NCBI GenBank assembly: GCA_963704025.1 | Contig: CAVPGP010000005.1 | Coordinates: forward strand, 62,001-126,000 | Length of the DNA: 64,000 nt | Reading direction: 5' to 3' | Source: CAVPGP01 sp963704025 | GTDB lineage: Bacteria; Actinomycetota; Thermoleophilia; Gaiellales; Gaiellaceae | Shown here: piece by piece, positions 17,619 to 24,488 of the stretch | Position numbering within the stretch: position 1 is the first letter of the stretch | Layout of the letters: each line of letters opens with the position of its first letter | Position numbers and translations under genes: made by a program | Notes under the pieces: model-generated | What the model was told of the DNA's origin: nothing | Seen by the model: only the letters and a program-made list of their open reading frames with translations | Databases searched by the model: none

Positions 17619-18307
17619 AGCGCTCCCGCCGCGACGAGGAGCACCGCAGCGCCGATCGCGAGCCGATCACGGCCCGTCCACGGCGGCTCGGGGACGCGCG
17701 TCCGGCCCGGGCGGCCGTAGCCGCGGGCCTCCATGGCCTCCGCGAGGTTCAGCCCGCGCTCGAGCGAGCCGGCGAGGAGCGGCGAGAGGAGCCGCGCCCG
17801 CCCCCGGACGCCGGCCACCTCCACCCCGCGCCCGCGCAACGCCTCCACGAGCCCGGCCGCGTCGCGCTCGAGCGTCGGCACGAGCCGCGTCGCGAGCGCG
17901 ACGCCGAGCGTCGTCCGCCGCGCGAAGCCTGCGGAGCGGACGAGCCGGTCGTGGTCGAGCAGCAGGGCGTACGCGGAGAACGCGAGCCCGACGGCCGCGA
18001 GACGGAGCGCCTGCACCGCGGCGATGCGCAGCTCCTCGGAGGTCACGTCGAGTGTCCCCAGCACCGGCAGCGTCGGCCCGGACCAGAGCGGATGCGACCC
18101 GACCGACGCGGCAAGCGGGCTCAGCACGAGCACGCCCAGCGCCGACGTCAGCGTCCCGACGAGGTACGGCCATCGCCGCTCGCGGGGTGCGCGCAGGCAC
18201 ACCAGCAGCAGCGCCAGCGTCAGGATGAGCACCGAGGCCCAGTGTTCGGCGAGGAGCGCCGCCGTCACCGCAGCCGCGAGCAGCGCCAGCGAGGCGGCAG
18301 CCCTCAT
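17609..18307 (-). CDS. ecfT: ECF transporter transmembrane component EcfT
   Basis: This is a 232-residue coupling subunit with about five membrane helices. The two cytoplasmic coupling motifs that grip the ATPases are visible as LVEALRGRGVE and LAEAMEARGYG (family pattern A-R-G). The ATG overlaps the stop of the preceding DUF4430 lipoprotein gene by 4 bases. The same frame is open further upstream, but that stretch is covered by the lipoprotein gene. It joins the double ATPase and the S component in one importer at the cytoplasmic membrane. Confidence 0.9.
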   Translation of the reverse strand: MRAAASLALLAAAVTAALLAEHWASVLILTLALLLVCLRAPRERRWPYLVGTLTSALGVLVLSPLAASVGSHPLWSGPTLPVLGTLDVTSEELRIAAVQALRLAAVGLAFSAYALLLDHDRLVRSAGFARRTTLGVALATRLVPTLERDAAGLVEALRGRGVEVAGVRGRARLLSPLLAGSLERGLNLAEAMEARGYGRPGRTRVPEPPWTGRDRLAIGAAVLLVAAGALWL

Positions 18308-18957
18308 CGCAGCCCCTCGTAGCGGAACCGCGCCAGGCTCGGGTCCGCCGCCAGCCGGAGAGCGTCGCGCGCTCCGATCACGAAGCGGTACGTCTTCCCG
18401 TCGCGGGCGCCGCGGAAAACCGGCGCCCCGGGCTGCACCTCGATCCGGAAGCGCAGCCGGTCGCCGCCGGCCGTGGCGTGCACCGCCCTCGCAAGCGCGG
18501 CGGCCGCACGGCGGCAGCAGCTCGTGACGACGAGCGTGTCGCCGGCGTCGAACGGCTTCGGGAACGCGCCGACGACGACCGGAACCGAGATCGCGCCGCC
18601 ATGCCACGACCGGTAGTCCCACCACTCGACGTCGCCCGCGTGGAGGCGCACCTCCGTCGCGCCGCGGTCGGCCTCGACCCCGTTGACGAAGTAGAACCAG
18701 TCCCGCTGGGCGCCCGCGTTCCCCTCGACCCCGTTCACGGCCTGGACGAAGCGGCCGCCGTAGCGGGTCTCCACGTCGGCGACACGGTCGAGCGCCTGCA
18801 TCGCGGTGAGCCCGGCCGGCACGGTCTTCTGCACGAGCACCTGGGCGCCGCGGTCGCGCGTCACCCACACTGTCGCCGTGCCCTGCCGGCTCGCGTCGGC
18901 GCCGCCGCAGCCCGCGAGGGCCGCGGCGGCGAGGACGACGAGCGCGGAGCGTCTCAC
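18304..18957 (-). CDS. DUF4430 domain lipoprotein (transcobalamin beta-domain-like)
   Basis: This is a 217-residue exported protein. The signal peptide ends in the lipobox LAGC, with CGG after it, so it should be anchored to the outer face of the membrane. The DUF4430 signature is clear at about residues 45-120: AMQALDRVADVETRYGGRFV, NGVEG, DWFYFVNGVEADRGATEV and GDVEWWDYRSW. A further C-terminal region of about 90 residues has a CC pair (VVTSCCRRA) and no family I recognise. DUF4430 is the C-terminal cobalamin-contacting domain of animal transcobalamin and intrinsic factor. It starts at a GTG overlapping the previous stop (GTGA). Confidence 0.85.
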   Translation of the reverse strand: MRRSALVVLAAAALAGCGGADASRQGTATVWVTRDRGAQVLVQKTVPAGLTAMQALDRVADVETRYGGRFVQAVNGVEGNAGAQRDWFYFVNGVEADRGATEVRLHAGDVEWWDYRSWHGGAISVPVVVGAFPKPFDAGDTLVVTSCCRRAAAALARAVHATAGGDRLRFRIEVQPGAPVFRGARDGKTYRFVIGARDALRLAADPSLARFRYEGLR

Positions 18958-19550
18958 CTCAGGGCATTCGACCGGACCGCCCCGGCTGCGACCGCCCGCA
19001 CGAGCAGCCCCGGGTGCGGGCCGATACACGCCTTGCCGCCGGACACGTTGACGGTCCGCTTCGAGCCGACGCGGAGGACGATCCCGGTTTGCGCGACTGC
19101 CTTGCCGTTGTCGTCCAGCGCCGTGACCGTGTAGCAGCTGTTGCCGGCGGCCTTCTTCAGCTGGAGCGTCGGCGGGCCGCCGGTGGGGCCGAAGTCCGCG
19201 TAGTACCAGAGAACGGTGTCGCCGTCCTTGAGCTGCACCTGGTCGGCGCCCACGGGCGGCGAGACGCCGTTGACCTTGAAGACCCAGCCGCTCGAGGCGC
19301 TGCCGCCGTAGCGGCCCACCTGGTCGACGTACGGACCGAACGAGGTCGTGGTGACGTGGTAGTAGAGCTCGCCGGCGAGCGACGCCGAGTCGAGGGCCTG
19401 GAGCGCGTTGCCGCCCTGGAGCGTGGGCTCGGTCGAGCCGTACAGGGTCTGCGTCTTGCCCTCCACACGCACGTGGACGGACGCGGCCGCGGCGGCCGGG
19501 ACGACGAGAAGCGCGGCGACTGCCGCGAGGACAAGGGTGCGTAAGCGCAC
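18954..19550 (-). CDS. Secreted DUF4430 domain protein
   Basis: This is the first gene of the cobalamin-riboswitch operon. The 198-residue product starts at a GTG with a strong AAGGAGG site. A signal peptide (LVLAAVAALLVVPAAAAA) precedes the DUF4430 domain: ALQALDSASL, YVDQVGRYGG, GWVFKVNGVSPPVGADQVQL and DGDTVLWYYADFGP. The last 60 residues include two cysteines (NSCYTVTALDDNG, GKACIGPHPG), which may form a disulfide. No lipobox is seen, so it may be released or wall-bound. Cobalamin capture outside the cell is the inferred role, from the operon context and from this domain's role in transcobalamin. Confidence 0.85.
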   Translation of the reverse strand: MRLRTLVLAAVAALLVVPAAAAASVHVRVEGKTQTLYGSTEPTLQGGNALQALDSASLAGELYYHVTTTSFGPYVDQVGRYGGSASSGWVFKVNGVSPPVGADQVQLKDGDTVLWYYADFGPTGGPPTLQLKKAAGNSCYTVTALDDNGKAVAQTGIVLRVGSKRTVNVSGGKACIGPHPGLLVRAVAAGAVRSNALR

Positions 19551-19587
19551 GAATCCTCCTTCCGCGAGGGGTTCGATGTCAGCGGCG

Positions 19588-19742
19588 AGAGGCAGGTCTT
19601 CTGACTCGGGGCTCCCCCCACGCCGCCTTCCCAGCCGTCCGGCCAGTGGCTTCCGACGCGGGGCATCTCCCCTCACAGCGGCGGGACCGTCCCGGACTCG
19701 CACCGGGTTCCCTTACCGCTCGCCTTGTGCCGGGCGAGTCTA
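19588..19742 (-). promoter_or_regulatory. Cobalamin (B12) riboswitch
   Basis: Read on the minus strand, the leader shows the hallmark cobalamin aptamer blocks in order: GGTAAGGGAACCCGGTGCGA, GTCCGGGACGGTCCCGCCGC, TGTGAGGGGAGATGCC, AAGCCACTGGCC and the B12 box GAGTCAGAAGACCTGCCT. It ends about 40 bases before the GTG of the first DUF4430 gene, so adenosylcobalamin binding would repress the ECF operon. The 5' end faces the divergent VanZ-like gene. Confidence 0.95.
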
Positions 19743-19755
19743 GCATCGAGACCCC

Positions 19756-20094
19756 GTGACTCTTCGCCGGCCGCTGACGCTCTGGGTGCCCGTCTTCCTC
19801 TGGGCGGCGGTGATCTTCGCCTTCTCGGCGATCCCGTCGCTCGGGACCGGGCTCGGGACCTGGGACTACGTGCTGCGGAAGTGCGCGCACATGACGGAGT
19901 ACGCGGTGCTGGCGGTGCTGCTCTACCGCGCGATCGGCCGCGAGCTGCCGGCCCTCGTCATCGCCTCGGCGTACGCGGCCACGGACGAGCTTCACCAGAC
20001 GTTCGTCGCCGGCCGGCACGGGACGCCCGTCGACTGGGCGATCGACACCGCCGGCGCCCTGATCGGGCTCGGAGTGGTCCGTTGGCGGCGCTAG
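19756..20094 (+). CDS. VanZ-family small membrane protein
   Basis: This is a 112-residue protein with about four membrane helices. The family core is clear: KCAHMTEYAVLAVLLYRA, then YAATDELHQTFVAGRHGTPVDWAID. VanZ homologues include a teicoplanin-resistance accessory protein, but most members have unknown roles. The start is a GTG at the edge of the divergent riboswitch region. Confidence 0.88.
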   Translation: MTLRRPLTLWVPVFLWAAVIFAFSAIPSLGTGLGTWDYVLRKCAHMTEYAVLAVLLYRAIGRELPALVIASAYAATDELHQTFVAGRHGTPVDWAIDTAGALIGLGVVRWRR

Positions 20095-20531
20095 CGTTGA
20101 ACCTGGACGCGGTCCTGGGGGACACCCGTCCGCTCTGGAACGCCTGGCTCGACGACCTCGGCCGGCGCTCTCGCGTCGACGTCGCGCTCCCAGAGGACCG
20201 GGGCGAGGCGGCGGCGGCACTCGACGGGGAGCTCGGCAACTGGCGGACGCTGCTGGAGCGCTTCGCCGAGGACCATGCACCGGTCTACCTGCGGCCGAAC
20301 GCGACGGTCAGCGCCGCGCTCCGGAGACTCGCGGCTGAAGGCGTGCGGCTCGGCGCCTTCACGGACGCACCGGACGAGCTGGCGCGCGTGGCACTCGCCC
20401 ATCTCGGTGCGGCGCGGCGGCTCGAGGCCGTCGAGACGGGCTCCGGCGCGGAGGAGCGCCTCGTCGGCCGGCTCGGCCCGGAGACACGGGTCGTCGCCTC
20501 GGTCGACGATCTGACTACCATCTCCCTATGA
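20082..20531 (+). CDS. HAD-like hydrolase domain protein (degenerate motif I)
   Basis: This is a protein of about 149 residues. It starts at a TTG preceded by CGGAGTGG, inside the end of the VanZ gene; a second TTG 15 bases on is possible. The N-terminus LNLDAVLGDTRPLWNAWLDD aligns with HAD motif I but lacks the full DxDGT. Later parts fit the fold: LRPNATVSAALRRLAAEGVR, LGAFTDAPDELARVALAHLG (motif II position, T/S) and the final RVVASVDDLTTISL. Catalysis is doubtful because the nucleophile motif is altered. Confidence 0.6.
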   Translation: MAALALNLDAVLGDTRPLWNAWLDDLGRRSRVDVALPEDRGEAAAALDGELGNWRTLLERFAEDHAPVYLRPNATVSAALRRLAAEGVRLGAFTDAPDELARVALAHLGAARRLEAVETGSGAEERLVGRLGPETRVVASVDDLTTISL

Positions 20532-20749
20532 GCCACGGCGAAGTCGACGACCGCCGGCTCGAGGCGATCCTCGGCCGGATAGACAAGGTCGCACACGAGC
20601 TCGAGCGCCTGAACAAGCGCCTCGACCAGCGCGAGGAGCTGACCGTGATCGCCCACGAGCTGCGCACCCTGAACGAGTCGCTGCAGGCGCTCGCCTACGC
20701 GGCTCTCGGCCAGCAGGGCCCGCAGGTCCGGCGGCGCCGCGCCGGCTAG
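20528..20749 (+). CDS. Small coiled-coil protein of unknown function
   Basis: This is a 73-residue, highly charged protein starting at an ATG that overlaps the previous stop (ATGA). Heptad-like spacing runs from LEAILGRIDKVAHELERLNK through LRTLNESLQALAYAALG, predicting a coiled-coil, and the tail is basic (QVRRRRAG). I recognise no family. It is probably co-expressed with the VanZ-like and HAD-like genes. Confidence 0.65.
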   Translation: MSHGEVDDRRLEAILGRIDKVAHELERLNKRLDQREELTVIAHELRTLNESLQALAYAALGQQGPQVRRRRAG

Positions 20750-20764
20750 CGCCGGCGCTACGGG

Positions 20765-21841
20765 TCAGCCCAGCAGGTAGATCGTGCCGTTTTCGGAGAG
20801 CGCGTAGAGCTCGCCGCGGGTGCCCTCGCCGAACGAGGTCAGCTGGTCGATCTTGCCGCCGAACCGGGCGACGTTCGTTCCGGCCGCCATGCGCCGCGCC
20901 GTCCAGACGTAGCCCGAGCAGTAGTCGCCGTAGAAGTACCTGCCCTTGAAGGCGGGCGCCGCGGTGCCGCGATAGACATAGCCGCCGGTCACGGAGCAGC
21001 CGAGCGAGTGGCTGTACTCGGCCACCGGGAGGACGAGCGGGGCGCGCGCGTTGAGCGCGTTGTCCGAGAACTTGTGCCGGCCCTCGTACACGTTCCAGCC
21101 GTAGTTCCACATCTGGCTCAGCTGGCTGCGTGACCGGTAGTCGATCTCCTCCCAGTCGCCCTGGCCGACGTCGGCGATCCAGAGATCGCCGGTCGCGCGG
21201 TCGAAGGAGAAGCGCCAGGGATTGCGGAGCCCGTAGCCGGCGATCTTCCAGCTCGGCTTGGACGCGGCAACGTTCGTCCGCAGCAGCTTGCCGAGCGGGG
21301 AGCGCATGTTCTGCGCGCGCTTCTCCGGGTCGCCCGCGGAGCCGCCGTCGCCCATGCCGACGTACAGCAGCCCGTCCGGACCGAACTGCAGCTGACCGCC
21401 GTTGTGGTTGTCGTACGGCTGGTCGACGAAGAGCAGCTGCTTGGCGCTCGACAGGACCGCCTGCCCGCGGGAGGCGCGGAACTGGACGACCCGAGTGTCG
21501 CCGTTCTTGTCCGTGTAGTCGACGTAGAAGAGCCCTGTCTCCCCGTAGTTCGGGTGGAACGCCATCGAGAGAAGCCCCTGCTCGCCGCCGCTCTTGACCC
21601 GGTCGCGGATGTCGAGGAACGGCGTGGCCCGGCGCTTCCCCTTGACGATCACCTGGATCACGCCCGGCTGCTCGACGACATAGACGTTGCCCGGCTCGGT
21701 GGGCGTCGACGTGAGGTAGACGGGTGAATCGAAGCCGCGCGCGAAGACGCGGAAGGCGGCCTGGTGCCGCGAGTCGCGTGCGACGGCCGCCGGGACCGCG
21801 ACGACAGCTGCGAGGATGAAGACGGCGAGGAGGGTTCTCAA
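20765..21841 (-). CDS. PQQ-dependent sugar dehydrogenase family protein
   Basis: This is a 358-residue secreted beta-propeller of the soluble glucose/sorbosone dehydrogenase type. A signal peptide (LLAVFILAAVVAVPAAVA) is followed by the blade motifs GGEQGLLSMAFHPNYGETGL, NHNGGQLQFGPDGLLYVGMG, GYGLRNPWRFSFDRATGDLW and VTGGYVYRGTAAPAFKGRYF. The start is a TTG overlapping the upstream stop by 4 bases. Members such as Aldose sugar dehydrogenase use PQQ and calcium, but many homologues have no proven activity. It is the last gene of the leftward TrkA/DUF2156 group. The reading frame remains open far upstream, antisense to nothing useful, and was not extended. Confidence 0.85.
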   Translation of the reverse strand: MRTLLAVFILAAVVAVPAAVARDSRHQAAFRVFARGFDSPVYLTSTPTEPGNVYVVEQPGVIQVIVKGKRRATPFLDIRDRVKSGGEQGLLSMAFHPNYGETGLFYVDYTDKNGDTRVVQFRASRGQAVLSSAKQLLFVDQPYDNHNGGQLQFGPDGLLYVGMGDGGSAGDPEKRAQNMRSPLGKLLRTNVAASKPSWKIAGYGLRNPWRFSFDRATGDLWIADVGQGDWEEIDYRSRSQLSQMWNYGWNVYEGRHKFSDNALNARAPLVLPVAEYSHSLGCSVTGGYVYRGTAAPAFKGRYFYGDYCSGYVWTARRMAAGTNVARFGGKIDQLTSFGEGTRGELYALSENGTIYLLG

Positions 21842-23367
21842 CGGGCGGCCAGATCGGTCGTGCGGGCCCAGGGGCCGGGGGGCGTGAGGAGAGATTCTGC
21901 CTGCAGGTACGCCAGTCCTGCCGCGGGAAGGTCGGTCCACCGCTCGACGCACAGGTAGCGGGCCCGCCACTCGGGATGGAACTTCGCGTTGAAGCTGCGC
22001 AGCCGCTCCAGCTGGAAGAGCCGGTCGAGCTTCAGCAGCGCAAAGCGGAGCGTCCGTGAGCCGGTCGAGCCGAAGACCGAGAAGTTCAGCGACAGCTCCT
22101 CGACGCCCTCGCGCCGGGCCCAGTCGATCGTCTCGGCGATCAGATACTCCATCAGCCCGTTCGGCATGCCGCCGCGGCGGCGCATGGCCGAAAGCGAGAG
22201 GCAGGCGCTTGCGGGAGCCGGAACGAGGTGGAGGAAGCCGCCGACGCGCCCCTGCCGGTCGACGGCCAGGGCGAGCAGCGCGTCCGGGTAGACGAAGATG
22301 GAGTCCATCGCCATGGTGAAGCCGCGCTCCGGCCAGGCCCCGCGCCACTCGTCGGAGACCACGTGGAGCTCCCGCCGCAGCGCGGCCGGGACCTCCGCTG
22401 CGCGCAGCACGTCGACGCGGTACCCCGCCTTGCGGAGGCGCGTCACCGACTGGCGGACCTTGCGGATCGAGCGGCCCTCGAGCGAGAAGTCGCGGGGGCG
22501 GACGACGGCCTCGTCTCCCAGGTAGAGCGCGCGGAAGCCGAGCTCGGCGTACTGGGGCAGCTGCTCCTTGCTCGCGCCGGCGATGGCCGTGCGCCAGCCG
22601 TGTGCGTCGGCGTGGCGGCGGAAGGAGCGCAGCAGCTCCGCATGCTCCGACGGGTCGCCGACGGGGTCGCCGGCCACAAGCGCGACGCCGCCCAGGGCGC
22701 GATACGAGACGAACGACCGTCGACTGGCGGAGAAGTACCAGCTCCGGTCTGCGCGCAGGGCGAAATAGCAGAGGCTGTCCCGCCCGTGCTCCTGCACGAG
22801 GCGCTCCACGGCCGCCCGCTCGCGCGCCTCCTGCTGGACCCGCGAGGCGAAGGGCCGGAGCCAGAGCCAGAGGGCCCAGACCGCGATCGCGGCGGCGGCC
22901 ACGGCGAGCCCGTCCGAGACGAGGTCGAAGCGGGTCCGGTCGACGTACCGGAGGGCGACCAGCACCGGCACGAGGGCTCCGCCCGCGAAGAGCAGCGGCC
23001 GCAGGGTCGCGGGGTCGCCCGGCGCGGCGAACTGCCGGCGGGTGCGCCAGAGCGCTGCGAGCACGAGCAGACCGGCGAGCGCCTCCTCGAAGTCGAGCCC
23101 CTTGGCGAGGTGTGCCGCCACGGAGACGACGACCAGGACGACGGTCAGCTGCCAGGCGCGGCGGCGGCCGCGGGCCAGGCCGCGCGAGAGCCACACGAGG
23201 AGCAGGCCGCCGGCGAGCGCGATCGTCCGGGCGACGGCTGGGAAGCCCGGCGGCAGGATCCCCTGGACGAGCTCGAACCGTGCGGCGATCTCCGGCGTCA
23301 GCGCGGAGACGATCCCGACGACGCCGGTGACGGCGGTCGCGACGGCGACGAGGCGACGGGCGTTCAG
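21838..23367 (-). CDS. DUF2156 / MprF-like phosphatidylglycerol lysyltransferase domain membrane protein
   Basis: This is a protein of about 509 residues. The N-terminal 190 residues contain roughly six membrane helices. The C-terminal 310 residues are the DUF2156 GNAT-like domain of MprF/LysX, with ALGGVALVAGDPVGDPSEHA, RSIRKVRQSVTRLRKAGYRV, PNGLMEYLIAETIDWARREG and LNFSVFG near the end. MprF transfers lysine or alanine from tRNA to phosphatidylglycerol, lowering membrane charge. No ATG, GTG or TTG fits the expected N-terminus. A CTG at 23367, overlapping the trkA stop, gives LNARRLVAVATAVTG and is the best candidate start. Confidence 0.75.
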   Translation of the reverse strand: MNARRLVAVATAVTGVVGIVSALTPEIAARFELVQGILPPGFPAVARTIALAGGLLLVWLSRGLARGRRRAWQLTVVLVVVSVAAHLAKGLDFEEALAGLLVLAALWRTRRQFAAPGDPATLRPLLFAGGALVPVLVALRYVDRTRFDLVSDGLAVAAAAIAVWALWLWLRPFASRVQQEARERAAVERLVQEHGRDSLCYFALRADRSWYFSASRRSFVSYRALGGVALVAGDPVGDPSEHAELLRSFRRHADAHGWRTAIAGASKEQLPQYAELGFRALYLGDEAVVRPRDFSLEGRSIRKVRQSVTRLRKAGYRVDVLRAAEVPAALRRELHVVSDEWRGAWPERGFTMAMDSIFVYPDALLALAVDRQGRVGGFLHLVPAPASACLSLSAMRRRGGMPNGLMEYLIAETIDWARREGVEELSLNFSVFGSTGSRTLRFALLKLDRLFQLERLRSFNAKFHPEWRARYLCVERWTDLPAAGLAYLQAESLLTPPGPWARTTDLAAR

Positions 23368-24029
23368 TGCTTCTTCAGCAGCACGCGGCGCAACTCGTCC
23401 TCCTTGCCAGGCTGGAGAATCGCCAGCACCTGGTCGCCCGCGTGCAGCTCCGTGTCGTCGTCGGGGATCTCCGAATGGCCTTCGCGCATCACGGAGATGA
23501 GGCGTGCGCCATCCGGGAGCTGCAGCTTCGAGAGCGGCTTGCCGTCGGACGGGGATCCCTTGTCGATCGTCACCTCCACGATCTCGAGGTTCTCCTTCCG
23601 CAGCTCCAAGAGGTGGATGAGGTCGTGCTCCGGCACCTCGTGCTCGATCAGCGCCATGATCGAGGATGTCGCGCAGACGGTCGGCGAGATCCCCATCAGG
23701 TCGAAGTACGGCTGGTTGCGCGGGTCGTTGACGCGCGCGATCACCTTCGCGACGCCGTACTTCTCGCGGGCGAGCTGGCAGATGACGAGATTGTCCTCGT
23801 CGTCGCCGGTCGCCGCGACCACGATGTCGGGCGGGCGCCCGATGCCGGCCCGCTCGAGAATGAAGAGCTCGGTCGCGTCGCCCTTGATCACCTGGTGCTC
23901 GAACTCGACCTCGAGCCGGTCGAATCGATCGGCTCGCTGCTCCACGAGGGTCAGCTCCTTGCCCATGCGAAGGAGCGTTCTGGCCAGGTTGGCGCCGACC
24001 TTCCCGCCGCCGGCGATCAGGATGTACAT
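23364..24029 (-). CDS. trkA: TrkA-type potassium channel regulator (RCK_N + RCK_C)
   Basis: This is a 221-residue cytosolic regulator. The N-terminal Rossmann domain begins YILIAGGGKVGANLARTLL and has VVAATGDDEDNLVICQLA, matching TrkA_N. Residues about 135-215 are the TrkA_C domain (VTIDKGSPSDGKPLSKLQLP, HAGDQVLAILQPG). It lies one base after the stop of the second TrkA_N gene. The pair resembles the mycobacterial CeoB/CeoC arrangement, where two small TrkA proteins sit next to an APC permease. The likely role is gating of K+ transport by NAD(H) or nucleotides. Confidence 0.9.
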   Translation of the reverse strand: MYILIAGGGKVGANLARTLLRMGKELTLVEQRADRFDRLEVEFEHQVIKGDATELFILERAGIGRPPDIVVAATGDDEDNLVICQLAREKYGVAKVIARVNDPRNQPYFDLMGISPTVCATSSIMALIEHEVPEHDLIHLLELRKENLEIVEVTIDKGSPSDGKPLSKLQLPDGARLISVMREGHSEIPDDDTELHAGDQVLAILQPGKEDELRRVLLKKH

Positions 24030-24464
24030 CTAGCCCGTGACCACCTCTCGCGCGGACTGCGCCTCGCATGAACGGACGGCCTCCGTGAGGACGGAGATCG
24101 CGTTCGACGTCGGGCAGACCGTGCGCATGCCGCGCGAGGCGTAGAACTCAGCGCGCGCCGGATCGAGCACCCGGACGACGACGCAGCCGACGCCGAAGAG
24201 CTTCTGGGCGACCTGGCCGATGACGATGTTGGTGTTGTCGCCGTCCGTCGCGACGACGACGGCGTCGGCGTCTTCGATCCCGGCCTCGCGCAGCAGGCCC
24301 GCCTCCATGCCGTGGCCGACTAGGAAGACTCCGCCCCAGTCGTTTCCGAGCCGCGTGAGCGCCTCCTCGCGCTCGTCGATCACGCTGACGTCCCAGCCGC
24401 CGCGGTCGAGTTCGAGCGCGATCGCGGAGCCCACCCGGCCGCAGCCGATCACGATCGCCTTCAT
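24030..24464 (-). CDS. TrkA_N domain protein
   Basis: This is a 144-residue single RCK_N domain: MKAIVIGCGRVGSAIALELD (GxGxxG loop), VSVIDEREEAL with the acidic strand end, and VVVATDGDNTNIVIGQVAQK. It lacks a TrkA_C domain and so probably works with the full-length TrkA protein encoded immediately downstream. It starts at an ATG 25 bases from the upstream APC-UspA gene, in the same direction, suggesting one operon. Confidence 0.88.
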   Translation of the reverse strand: MKAIVIGCGRVGSAIALELDRGGWDVSVIDEREEALTRLGNDWGGVFLVGHGMEAGLLREAGIEDADAVVVATDGDNTNIVIGQVAQKLFGVGCVVVRVLDPARAEFYASRGMRTVCPTSNAISVLTEAVRSCEAQSAREVVTG

Positions 24465-24488
24465 CAGGGACTCAGCGTAGCTCAGCCT

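Noticed and set aside
18304..18957. Reading the DUF4430 proteins as intercellular adhesion or gel-forming SLBB proteins
   Set aside because: The DUF4430 core (FYFVNG, GDVEWWDY) together with the B12 riboswitch and ECF genes fits the transcobalamin-type domain better than SLBB polysaccharide-binding proteins.
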